Origin: Xenopus tropicalis
Taxonomy: Eukaryota > Chordata > Amphibia > Anura > Pipidae
DNA length: 64,000 bases
Assembly (NCBI RefSeq): GCF_000004195.4
Contig: NC_030679.2
Coordinates: 26,091,712 to 26,155,711, forward strand
Direction of reading: 5' to 3'
In this document: piece after piece, positions 37,561 to 47,561 of the stretch
Numbering within the stretch: the first letter of the stretch is position 1
Layout of the letters: each line of letters opens with the position of its first letter
Position numbers and translations under genes: made by a program
Notes under the pieces: generated by a model
Told to the model about the DNA's origin: nothing
Database searches by the model: none
The model's input: only the letters and a program-made list of their open reading frames with translations

Positions 37561-37981
37561 GTAATGTTGAGAAAAATCTCACAGAACAATAGTAACGTTG
37601 GCTTCTGGCTTCATGGCTCGCACACAATAACCATGAGACCACCTTTATATATGGAGTAGAATACGGGTAAAGTCAGCTCAGCTTGGATGCTATTGTGTAT
37701 ACAGCTGGCCTCTGCAACAAACTAGTACAAGTAGTTAGGCATGATCAGATTTCCAAGAGTCTCACAAGTAAATAAGCCTGGAATAACGCTTTGAGAAACC
37801 CTGGTGTAGTCTATGGACGTGCCCTATTTTATCCGATGAGACAAATGCTTCCCAAAGTTTTTTGCATCCCAAATTTCAGATGGACACCATTTTCAGGTAT
37901 TAGAAAGAGAAAGAATTCCGAGATCTAAAAGTATAATTATTAAAGGGGGACATAAAACATAAACCCCTAATATATCACTGT

Positions 37982-38200
37982 AATGTATGTATGTATAACT
38001 TTATTTATAAAGCGCCACAAGGGTACACAGCGCTGTACAGTCTTACAGAATACAAAATTACACACAGGGAGGACAAGTGATATAATAAATAAATACAATA
38101 AATACATATATGTATATATATATATATATAAGTGCCATGTGGTATGAGACACAGTAGGAAGGAGGTCCCTGCCCCGTAGAGCTTACAATCTAAGTGGTTG
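37982..38200 (-). repeat. L2-like LINE 3' tail with TA microsatellite
   Basis: Antisense copy of the tail at 34930-35110: TTTATAAAGCGCCACAAGGG, CACAGCGCTGTACAGTCTTA and GTAGAGCTTACAATCTAAG. It includes a TA run at about 38113-38130. Confidence 0.75.
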
Positions 38201-39092
38201 GGTAACATACAGGCACAAACTGGAAGGTAAGAGTGCATCAGGTATGGGCATTTGCCCTTAAGCGCAGGACTGGGCAAAATAATGTTTTATCCTTCAATAA
38301 GTATGAATAAATACCATTTTTATTTGCTGAAATCCAGTTGCAAAACAGTTCTCTTTCTGCATCACTTGAAATCCTGGCAAGGGAGAAGGGACTGAAACAC
38401 TGATGTTACGAATTGTAACAACTTCTCCAGAACTTACAGGCATCATGCAGGAACTACATAACCCACAATGCATTGCACTGTGATGTTCCTTTCCTTATTG
38501 ACTTCATGTGTGCAGGGAATTGTGGGATTGGGAGGTTGCAGGCTGAAGGCAGGCTGAGGACAGGTGACTACTGTTACATTTATTTGAGTCTCAAAGTAGT
38601 CAGGCAGATCAGCAGGGGAACAGGGGGTGGGGCTTAGGGAACTGTTCCAAACAATACTACTCCATTAAAAATCATGAAAAGGTTGCATATTTTTTTAACT
38701 GTTGTGTATTGCAAAGTTGCTTGAAATTATGTTTACGTTTCAAAAAGCTTAAGTTGTGTTTGGGTGGAGTAACGTTCTCCTTTAAAAATTCAGTACACCA
38801 TAAGGAAGAATGCAGGAAGATATCTGTTACAGTTAAATTGAATAAAAATGTTGGGATTCCCTTGCAGTCAGTTACAAGAATATTCACAAGGTTGGGAACT
38901 GATATTGGGCAATCACGTTTGGCTCACATGAAATCATCCGACTTTTGCTTACTTGGATTATGGGGAGGGCTCAGCAAACAAATTATTTAAGAACCTTGCT
39001 TTGTAAATATTAGGTTAGCTGACCCAGACCAGTGGAATCTGGCTATCCCTGAGTATTTAGCCATCGTGTATTCCTAATCCCAACATGTGTGT

Positions 39093-39256
39093 GTAACATA
39101 GTAGATAAGAATGAAAAATAGACATGTGCCCATCAAGTTCAACCTTTTCGTCTGTGAGTGAACCCTGCCGAACTGCTAGTTGATTTGAAAAATAGTGAAG
39201 TGAAAAATAATTCATTCCTGACTCCTAGATGGCAATCGGACCAGTCCCTGGATCAG
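39093..39256 (-). repeat. CR1-type retroposon 3' tail
   Basis: Antisense order GTAACATAGTAGATAAG, CATCAAGTTCAACCTTTT, GATGGCAATCGGACC and TCCCTGGATCAGC, the complement of the 8690-8880 arrangement. The 41-bp minisatellite begins exactly where it ends. Confidence 0.65.
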
Positions 39257-39966
39257 CTTGTACTGAGAGCTATTTCCCCTACCCCTGTATTCCCTCACTT
39301 GTACTGAGAGCTATCCCCCGTACCCCTGTATTCCCTCACTTGTACTGAGAGCTATCTCCCCTACCCCTGTATTCCCTCACTTGTACTGAGAGCTATCTCC
39401 CCTACCCCTGTATTCCCTCACTTGTACTGAGAGCTATCTCCCCTACCCCTGTATTCCCTCACTTGTACTGAGAGCTATCTCCCCTACCCCTGTATTCCCT
39501 CACTTGTACTGAGAGCTATCTCCCATAACCCTGTATTCCCTCACTTGTACTGAGAGCTATCTCCCATAACCCTGTATTCCCTCACTTGTACTGAGAGCTA
39601 TCCCCCTACCCCTGTATTCCCTCACTTGTACTGAGAGCTATCCCCCCTACCCCTGTATTCCCTCACTTGTACTGAGAGCTATCTCCCATAACCCTGTATT
39701 CCCTCACTTGTACTGAGAGCTATCTCCCCTACCCCTGTATTCCCTCACTTGTACTGAGAGCTATCCCCCCTACCCCTGTATTCCCTCACTTGTACTGAGA
39801 GCTATCCCCCCTACCCCTGTATTCCCTCACTTGTACTGAGAGCTATCTCCCATACCCCTGTATTCCCTCACTTGTACTGAGAGCTATCTCCCATAACCCT
39901 GTATTCCCTCACTTGTATTGAGAGTTATCTCCCATAACCCTGTTTTCCCTCACTTGTACTGAGATG
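39257..39966. repeat. 41-bp minisatellite, about 17 units
   Basis: Units start with CTTGTACTGAGAGCTAT and end with CCTGTATTCCCTCA, at a regular 41-bp spacing (39257, 39298, and so on) with occasional 1-bp length changes. Variants differ mainly at CTCCCCTACC, CCCCCCTACC and CTCCCATAAC, and similar variants are clustered. The last unit breaks at GAGATGCTCTTTC. Confidence 0.95.
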
Positions 39967-40293
39967 CTCTTTCTGCAGCCGGCTGAAAAAAGCCAATCCC
40001 TGATTGGTTGCTATATGTGACTCTAGCAGCTCATATCAAAGCAAAAAGAGCAAAATCAGAAGAAAAATAGTGTCTAAGCACTGATAATTCTCATAAGATT
40101 ATTTTTCTGCATTAATTAAATTAATACCAGTCCTGTTCCTGCTTCAACACACAGAAAATGTTGGTCTCTTGAGATTTCACTACAGATATATATGCAGCAC
40201 CATTATGTCCAATCAGCAGCAATGAAGCATGTGACTACAAATGGGCTATGGAATGGAGTAATTTATATAGTGTACAGTAGTCTGAAAATTCAC

Positions 40294-40425
40294 CTGGTTA
40301 AAGGTTTTGAATTTGTATTCTTTGTAGATGGCATTTTTCTCACTGACTTCAGTCCATCCCAATGCCTGGAGCTCTTGGAGACCATGTGCTTTTTCTTCTG
40401 GTGTCAGGAAGTAGGCCTCAGATGT
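40294..40425 (-). CDS. pcbd2: pcbd2 exon 2
   Basis: 132 bp, phase 0 at both ends. The acceptor TTCTGCAG follows a branch-point-like TACTAAC and a pyrimidine stretch; the donor is CAG|GTGAAT. The product segment runs TSEAYFLTPEEK to KFKTFNQ. Confidence 0.88.
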
Positions 40426-43400
40426 CTGCAGAATCATCAGAAAGGGGAGTTAGTAACCAGTGACATATTGGTGGGGTAAGAAATGTCCAACCCACACAAT
40501 AAGGAGAAGCCTTGCCCTCCAGGTGGTATCCACTTTATTATTTCAATAAACCCGTCCAGTATGGAGGAACCTTGCTTTCCAGATCTATCTAGTTCGGCGC
40601 TTCCCAAACTGTGAGGTTGCCCACTGGGACCCAGCCCTAAGGGCAACTAGGGTGAGATTTAGGCTTAAATGCTTCCTCTTCTTCATCTTTCCAGTTTTCA
40701 AATGGGGATCAATGACCCCGGCAGCCAAATAAATATTACTCTGTGAGCAATACTTTATTTCTTATCTTTCTATTCAGTTCCTCCCCCATATTCCAGTTTC
40801 ACATTCTAACCACTGCCTGGTTGCCAAGGTAAACAAGGTCTTAGCAACCAGATAGTTGCTGAAATTCCAAACTGTAAAGCTTTTGAACAATAAGATAAAT
40901 AACTGAAGAAAATAAAGCAACCACATACAAAATGAATACAGGTATGGGATGTATTGCAAAGAATATTTGGATTTGGATCTCCATACCTTAAGTCTGCTTA
41001 AAAAAATAATCTATATAAATAAACTCAATAGGGCTGTTTTGCCACCAATAAGAATTAATTATATCTTAGTTGGGATCAAGTACAGGTACTGTTTTATTAT
41101 TACAGAGAAAAGGGAATCATTTAACCATGAAATAAACCCAATAGGGCTGTTCTGCCCCCAATAAGGGGTAATTATATCTTAGTTGGGATTAAGTACAGGT
41201 ACTGTTTTATTATTACAGAGAAAAGGGAATCATGTAACCATTAAATAAACCCAATAGGGCTGTTCTGCCCCCAATAAGGGGTAATTATATCTTAGTTGGG
41301 ATTAAGTACAGGAACTGTTTTATTATTACAGAGAAAAGGGAATCATTTAACCATGAAATAAACCCAATAGGGCTGTTCTGCCCCCAATAAGGGGTAATTA
41401 TATCTTAGTTGGGATCAAGTACAGGTACTGTTTTATTATTACAGAGAAAAGGGAATCATTTAACCATTAAATAAACCCAATTGGGCTGTTCTGCCCCAAT
41501 AAGGGGTAATTATATCTTAGTTGGGATCAAGTACAGGTACTGTTTTATTATTACAGAGAAAAAGCAAATAGTTTTTTAAAATGTGAATTAGTAAATTATA
41601 ATGGGGACTATTCTGTATAACGGGATTTCAATTAAAAGATCCCATACCTGTAAATACATTTTCAAACCATCATTTCAGTCAGGGAAGCAGTACCTATGGC
41701 CAACGGCCAATACAAATGCAGAACAGAATAAAACAGTTTGCGTGCAGGTGCTGGATAAACAATAAAAATATAAATATTTTTAATTTTAGATGTAACTGGT
41801 TTTACTTGTGGCATGCTAATGAGTGCTGAGTGCTTAAAGGGTAAGTTCATCCTTACAAAACTTTGTATTTGCATTTTCCATAAGTACAACAGAAACAATT
41901 TTGTTTTTATTGTTTAAATGAAGGAATTTGGATTTCCGCTTCTCATGTTTCCCTGTAGCAGCTCACTAAGCCAGGTCAGTTCCATGTCAACTGTTGTAAT
42001 TTGTTACATTAATTGCAGCAGCAACTTCAGTCGCTACCGAGCACAGAGCAACTTTTCTCAGTACATTTAAAAACAGTTTAGACACCATGCCTTTCAGTCC
42101 TCAAGTTAATGGAAGGAATACAAAAGAAATGAGTTAATAAATCTAAATTTTAAAAAATATCAGTCATAAAAAAATGTCATTATTTGTGGCACGCAAGGGT
42201 ACATTTTGGGATACATTTGCGAGTATAGCTCCCCTGTTTTCCCAAATGTAAATGCCCACGTCTCTGGGCTGATTTTGCCTTTTTCCTTCATAGAGCACAA
42301 CTACTTTGTATTCCCCACTGCAACTTTAGGTATAAACACATGGGGCTCATTTATAAACACTGGGCAAATTGGCACCTGGGCATTAACCTATAGCAAGCAA
42401 CCAGTGTTTAGCTATTTTTTAGCCAGCTGCAAGTAAAATAATGAAGTACAGATCTGATTGGTTGCTATGGGTTACTGCCCTGATACAAATCTGCCCAGTG
42501 TTTATAAATAACCCGAATAGTAGGTCTTGTATGATAAAAGTGTAACATTTTCTACCAATAAGCAAGTAGCATTTACCAGTCATTTGTTTAAAAGCAAAAA
42601 TATTATTGATTGCTATAGGTTACTGAACCAGGACAAAATAAATGTCATTTTTAAAGTTCCCCATGTTGCTTTTAATTTGTCGGTGCTTTGCAATGGATAA
42701 ATGACTAGACATCCATTATCAAAATCAACCCTGGTTCTTTAAAATCCTGCTTGTCCCTGTAATTACTTTTGACCACTAGATGGCGCCATGACCTTAGAAA
42801 TAATCATATCCTTAACATAAAATGGGTAAGTTTAGTGAATGCAATACTCCAAAAAAAATCCTTAACAATGTACTTTTTGTAACAAAGTATTATATGTTAA
42901 ATTTGCAGTGCTAATCAACTTCTAGAATTGCTTTATTTAAAATGTATAGCTCAGTGAAGTCAAGTAAGCTTTAAAGAGCGTGTTCACCTTCAAATTACCT
43001 TTTAGTAAATTGTAGATAGAGCTATTCTGAGACAATTTGCATTTCGTCTTTGTCTTTTATTATTTGAGGTTTTTGAATTGTTTAGCTTTTTGTTCAGAAG
43101 CTTTCCAGTTTGGAATTTCTGGTTGCTTGGGAGCAATATAACTTAGCAACCAGGCTTAGCCCACATAGTGCAACCTATACAGGCACATTACATGTTATTT
43201 TGTAAGGAAATTGGAGCCCTTTTCTGTGAAGTCACTCTCCATTTATAAACCAGTATGAAAAAATGGCAAATAATACACAAACTATCATTATTGAGTCCGT
43301 TTCCAAGGAAAAGTGGAGGGTTTGGCGTCTTCTGGACTGAAACAGTTAAAACTCAGAGCAAGCAGAGGCAACATTTGCTTTACAGTAATCTTAACAACCA

Positions 43401-43710
43401 ATCAGAAGGCAGCATGCACCGCTTTATGCTTTAGAGCTAAACCTACGATTGGTTGTTACGGGTTACAGGCTATGTGAGGGAAAAGCGGCATAAACCATTT
43501 CGCTAAAAAAAATGGGGGAGTTGTAAGTAGACGGGATGGGAAAGCAGAGGCAACGTAAATGATAATCCAGGTCCCACCATATCCTAAGTGTATAGACCAA
43601 GGCAAACATTTGTTCTGATAACTCACCATCTTAGAAAGCGCTCTGCTGCAGGTAGCTGCGACTAATGCGCGACTGCCTCCCAACCTCGATATAAACAGGA
43701 AGCTGCCCAT
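40294..43710 (-). CDS. pcbd2: pcbd2, pterin-4a-carbinolamine dehydratase 2 (exons 1-2; partial)
   Basis: Join of exon 1 (43710-43627) and exon 2 (40425-40294) on the minus strand, giving 72 codons. Exon 1 encodes a short, basic N-terminus (MGSFLFISRLGGSRA...) with no acidic residues, compatible with a mitochondrial presequence. Exon 2 carries FLTPEEKAHGLQELQALGW and NAIYKEYKFKTFNQ, which align with recalled human PCBD2 (LTAEERNQAI...GWSEL...DAIYKEF.F..FNQ). Family role: dehydration of 4a-hydroxytetrahydrobiopterin after aromatic amino-acid hydroxylation; PCBD1/2 are also HNF1 dimerisation cofactors. The catalytic His-rich segment (HHPEW) lies in later exons that I did not find. Intron 1 has GT (GTGAGT) and AG ends and contains the family P array and other MITEs. 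The gene lies downstream of txndc15 in the same direction, as in human. Confidence 0.85.
40680..40930. repeat. Fragment of TTAAAG-type Xenopus MITE
   Basis: Contains TCTTTCCAGTTTTCAAATGG, TCAATGACCCC, TATTTCTTATCTTTCTATTC, CTGGTTGCCAAGG and GCAACCAGATAGTTGCTGAA, the usual block order of this common frog repeat (compare 58090-58404). Confidence 0.7.
40937..41652 (+). repeat. Complete family P MITE with five-unit internal array, in pcbd2 intron 1
   Basis: Ends TACAGGTATGGGA and TCCCATACCTGTA. The GTTGGGATCAAGTACAGG-type block occurs five times (near 41070, 41188, 41302, 41410 and 41525); units two and three share a private C-to-T change (GGGATTAAGTACAGG). The 5' inverted repeat is eroded relative to the 24066 copy. 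Confidence 0.92.
42342..42514. repeat. Palindromic MITE in pcbd2 intron 1
   Basis: Ends GGGGCTCATTTATAAACACT and AGTGTTTATAAATAACCC are inverted repeats. The inner arms CTGGGCAAATTGG and AAATCTGCCCAG continue the pairing, with GATTGGTTGCTATGGGTTAC near the middle. Confidence 0.8.
42975..43245. repeat. Fragment of TTAAAG-type Xenopus MITE
   Basis: Contains GTGTTCACCTTCAAATTACC, CTATTCTGAGACAATTTGCA, CCAGTTTGGAATTTCTGGTT and ACTTAGCAACCAGGC. It lacks one end. Confidence 0.65.
43627..43710 (-). CDS. pcbd2: pcbd2 exon 1 (coding part)
   Basis: 28 codons from the ATG at 43710 to AAG ATG|GTGAGT. The frame stays open upstream for 20 codons without an ATG (only a TTG near 43770), so the first ATG was chosen. 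A TATAAAA string sits directly upstream of this ATG, too close to act as its TATA box. Confidence 0.78.
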
Positions 43711-44000
43711 GCCTTTTATACCTCCCCGCAATATGACTGACAGCAGTGCCGCTCTGAGCAGCCTAAGCAACTATACCGCAATCACTGAGCTGTCATACAG
43801 AAACATGTGGGCCCTGCTATGAGCCTCCCCACGGCATAAACTTACACTTCTTCCTGCTTCCTGCTGGGGAGGAGCTCCAGGCTGTACCATAGCTCTCTTA
43901 CAGCTCCTTACCTGAGTTCTATGGTATACCCATAAGTAGTTATAATACCCATTGATTAACAGTGGGGGGAAGCTGTAGCCACGCAGTCGTGTCATTGTGG
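43711..44000 (-). promoter_or_regulatory. Presumed pcbd2 promoter / 5' UTR
   Basis: Moderately GC-rich sequence immediately upstream of the first ATG, without recognisable repeats. The exact start site cannot be set from sequence alone. Confidence 0.4.
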
Positions 44001-44228
44001 TTTGAAAAATAGATCAGAGCTGGGGAGGCATTGTCACAATTGTGCTGCTGAGTAGTTCTCCAGTGCTATGGAATGGCCAGTATGGGTAGGCAGGGTGTGC
44101 AAAGTGATGTCCAGGATGACAATTAGATTTTAAGGCAAATGGGACTTACAACTGGATGACATATGTTTTCTCTTTTGTAACAGTGTGCTGCTGAGTACTT
44201 CTCCAATGATTACTGTACAAAATGCCAA

Positions 44229-44390
44229 TCTCCAGAACATAATCTTGTATGTGATCCCTTAACAAGCATTCAAATAACTTGCCCCCCACAGATGTCAGAC
44301 TTACTGGCCTATGGTAGCCAGGCTGAGATCGTAATCACTTTTTAAATATTGAAGTAACATCAGCTTTCCTCCAATTACAGTTATTTTGCC
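44229..44390 (-). pseudogene. CR1-like reverse-transcriptase fragment
   Basis: The minus strand reads NWRKADVTSIFKK, then HRPVSLTSVGGKLFE, matching the RT-1/2 region of the CR1 copy at 20700-20840 (YRPVSLTSVVGKLLE). It has an internal stop and no neighbouring domains. Confidence 0.8.
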
Positions 44391-45031
44391 AAAAATGTTT
44401 CTTTTATTTTTTAGTGTCTTTCACTTCTTTTTATCACTCAAATCTGATTATATAGAGTAAGCAATGCCCAGACATCTAATCACTGCAGTGTATTATGGGA
44501 CCTTTTGTGTTTGACATCATTTTGTATTTGCTATTATGAACAACATTTGTATAGGGAAGAAGCATACCAGTATATATCAGAAATTGCCTTTAAATCATTG
44601 GTTGCAGCAGAAATGTAGTTCCAGACCTTTGCTTGCTAGATTCCTTTGGATATCCTGTATGTAGGCTGTACCTACAATAATCCATTAGCTGGAGCTCAAT
44701 TTGTTTCCTAAGAATTCTTTATAAACTTAATTTTTATGCATTTAGCTCCATGCCAACAATGACACATCATAAGGAAAACCTGAGTTAACTACAAACACGA
44801 GGTTGTAATGAGAAGCTCCGGCATGTAGGTAAATAGGATATGGTACTGTAATCCTCTGGCGTGCCTCCCTCTCACAGACACCTTCAGTGTATCGACTGAT
44901 GGTTTCATGCAAGTTAATTGTCGGGCCCACAGAAAATGACCTTATGTACCCTGGTAATAAAAGTATTAATAGATACATTTTTAGAAGTGACAAGGACATG
45001 GGGTATTAGCAATATGTTTATAGTAAGGCAA

Positions 45032-45430
45032 GTAAAGGGTTGGTTTACCTTTAGGTTAACTTTTAGTATATTATAGAATGGCCCAGTCTTAGCAACTTTG
45101 CAATTGGTCTTCATTTTTTATTTTTCATAGTTTTTTAATTTGCCTTCCTATTTAGATTTTTTCCAGTTTTTTAAAGCAGCCAAAAAACAATTTCTTCGTG
45201 AATCTACAATTTTATTATTACTTTGTATTACTTATCTTTCTATTTAGGCCTGCTTCTATTTAAACCACTGCTTGGTTGCTATGTTAAGTTGGACCCTAGC
45301 AACCAGATAGCTGTCAATATTCCAAACTGGGGAGCTGCTGAACAAAAAGCTAAGAAATTCAAAAACTGCAAATAATAAATGATGAAGACCATTTAGAATC
45401 TGTCTCAGAACAGCACTCACAATATCACAG
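45032..45430. repeat. TTAAAG-type Xenopus MITE, nearly complete
   Basis: Starts GTAAAGGGTTGGTTTACC, then CAACTTTGCAATTGGTCTTC, CCACTGCTTGGTTGCTATG, CTAGCAACCAGATAGCTG and CTGGGGAGCTGCTGAAC. The distal TTAA end is lost after GTCTCAGAACAGCACTC. Confidence 0.75.
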
Positions 45431-45474
45431 TAACGCAATTAAAATCTGGCACCCAAAGGCCATCACACTTATAT

Positions 45475-45741
45475 TAGGGGTGGGCAAACTACAGCCAGCG
45501 GGCCATATCCGGGCCCGGCCGGGGTCAGAAGCAGCCGGAGGATTGAGGGAGCCGCAGGATGCTGCTGGGGGGGAGCCGAAGGATGCTGGGGGTGAGCTGA
45601 GGATGTTGGGGTGGGGAGCTGCAGGATGCTGGGGGGAGCTGAGAGGCCCCGTGATTTCTGATGGCAGCCCTTGGCGTAATGCTGGCCCGGCCCGTCTGTA
45701 AGTCAGTGTGACCCCTGAGCCAAAATGTTTGCCCACCCCTG
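45475..45741. repeat. hAT-like GC-rich element
   Basis: Ends TAGGGGTGGGCAAAC and GTTTGCCCACCCCTG are inverted repeats, next to GCGGGCCATATCCGGGCCC. The middle is an irregular ~25-bp tandem repeat (GGATGCTGGGGGGAGCTGAG type). No clear target duplication is visible. It lies between pcbd2 and txndc15. Confidence 0.75.
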
Positions 45742-46760
45742 GTCAATAAAAAAAAAAAAAAAACTCCAATTAGTTATAAATTTATTTATTTACAAATAAA
45801 TAATTTACAGACAAGATAAGGTGTCAGACCAAATAGGCAGGAATAAAATAAAAGTTACATTTAAAACTCCAGCGACTGAGATGAGATCCAGACAATGTGC
45901 TAAAAACTGCACAGTTTTCAGTCTAGAAGTATAGGGGCATTTTTCTTTATTGTATTTAGCAACTGAAGGGTCCCAGGCATTCTCTAAATTAGAGAATAAT
46001 GTACATTCATGGTATTAACAAGAATATTTTAAGTAGTACACGGGCAAAAAAGGATTAGAATTCAAGGGCAAATAACACCATAAGTAAATACTTTCTTTCA
46101 TGTATATTATTTCTGTTTGTCCAGCTGGTGCAAACAGAATATTTCTTGGCAGTAACTGTAACATTTTATGAGAAATGTTAACATCTATAGAAGAGTAGAA
46201 AGCAATGAACAGCAACGGTCATTGTATGTGAAGCTATAATGTAAAGACAGTATTTCTAAGTAGTAACTGATTCTGACGCTAACCCTATGCCAAGCAACAA
46301 CTCAGATGTCACTTTATCGCTGCTAAGACATAGATGGCAAGCTAACAGATGACAACAGGTTTAAGACTGCAAATCCTTTTGCATTATTGATCAGCTCTAT
46401 ATTGTACTTATTTTATGTCTACCTTTCCTGTAAAGCTTATTGCAAAATAAACACCCAGTTCATAAGGCTAATAACATTACCAACATTTTTGGCCCAAAAA
46501 TGCTCAGACTTTTTTATAGAAAAAGATTCCAGAAAGACATTTTCTGAACTGTTCATATGCCTACATTATGCTTTCAGATGTATTAAACTATTGGTGGACT
46601 TGGAGAAACCCCAGAGATCCCTGAATATTCTATGGCGGAGCCACAGGACTTGTCTCCAATCTTGCAACAGATCAGAGTTCCATATCTCCAGTATAAGGGA
46701 TTTCTAACTTGGAGCCCAACACTAATATGTGCTTGTATCAGCCGTAAGGGGAGCAATTCC
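45742..46760. other. No recognised feature
   Basis: AT-rich sequence between the genes. The 106-codon open frame at 46387-46707 resembles nothing known. Confidence 0.3.
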
Positions 46761-46767
46761 TCTCCTG

Positions 46768-46826
46768 TTTATTTTAGCCAAGAATGTTTATTAAAAACAT
46801 ATATTTTATATAGCAAAATGTTTATT
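46768..46826 (-). terminator. Possible txndc15 poly(A) signal cluster
   Basis: Three minus-strand AATAAA hexamers (TTTATT on plus at 46768, 46787 and 46821) occur about 540-600 bp past the txndc15 stop codon. Their use is inferred. Confidence 0.35.
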
Positions 46827-47364
46827 TAAATGATAGATGCATCAATATGCTTTGTTGCCACTGCTGAACTTTAGAAAATAATTTGCACACAGTGGAAAAA
46901 CTATTTGCTGCATTAACTGAAATAAGGAACACTGAACCTGTCAAACAATTATGCCGTGCATGGCTACCATGCATCATCAGGAAGATACTCTTTTTCTTAA
47001 AGCCCCTCATTCCACTTTAACAACCTCCCTTTATGGAAAATCAACCATCTCACAAGTTATGTGAATATTTATCACTTCCCTCCATGGCTTATACCAGATG
47101 TAAACTGATTATATTTATCCACGTGCTTATAGCCATTTTCAGCAACGTCTGTATGAATTTGTGAAATTATAAAAAACAGAAGGAAAGTCATGTTTTTAAT
47201 TTGTTGGGAGTGAGCAGATATAATTTCTGATAACCTCAGAAACCATAACTCGAATCACATGCCTTTTGGGTCAGATCACCATAAAAACCTGGTCTGTGCA
47301 GCAAAGTTGGGTTCTCAGACCTCATGCATCCTGTTTCTTTGTATGGCAATGGTCTGGGAGCATT

Positions 47365-47561
47365 TCATTCTTGATGCTCGTGCTCTTGCCCAGGAATAAG
47401 CCAACGAATACTTTCCGTCTGCATAGTGGCATATACAATAAAAATGGTGACATAGATCACAGAGAATACAAGAAGCCAATCAATTCCTACAGTTGGAGCA
47501 CAGGGTAATGGACTCTCACAGTCATCTTCAGTGACTACCACCCCAGGCACTGCTTCAATAC
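47365..47561 (-). CDS. txndc15: txndc15 exon 5 (terminal)
   Basis: Acceptor TTTCTTATAG|GTATTGAAG; encodes [10 protein letters not shown], the membrane span and the C-terminus, with TGA at 47367-47365. Confidence 0.95.

Noticed and set aside
40570..40680. Possible hAT end (CTTCCCAAACTGTGAGGTTG)
   Set aside because: No matching opposite end or target duplication was found nearby.
43456..43770. Longer 104-codon reading of the pcbd2 exon 1 frame
   Set aside because: The upstream 20 codons begin at TTG, and the downstream part runs past a strong GTGAGT donor into the intron. Exon 1 is limited to 43627-43710.
45425..45746. Pro-rich open frames
   Set aside because: By-product of the GC-rich tandem repeat inside the hAT-like element at 45475-45741.
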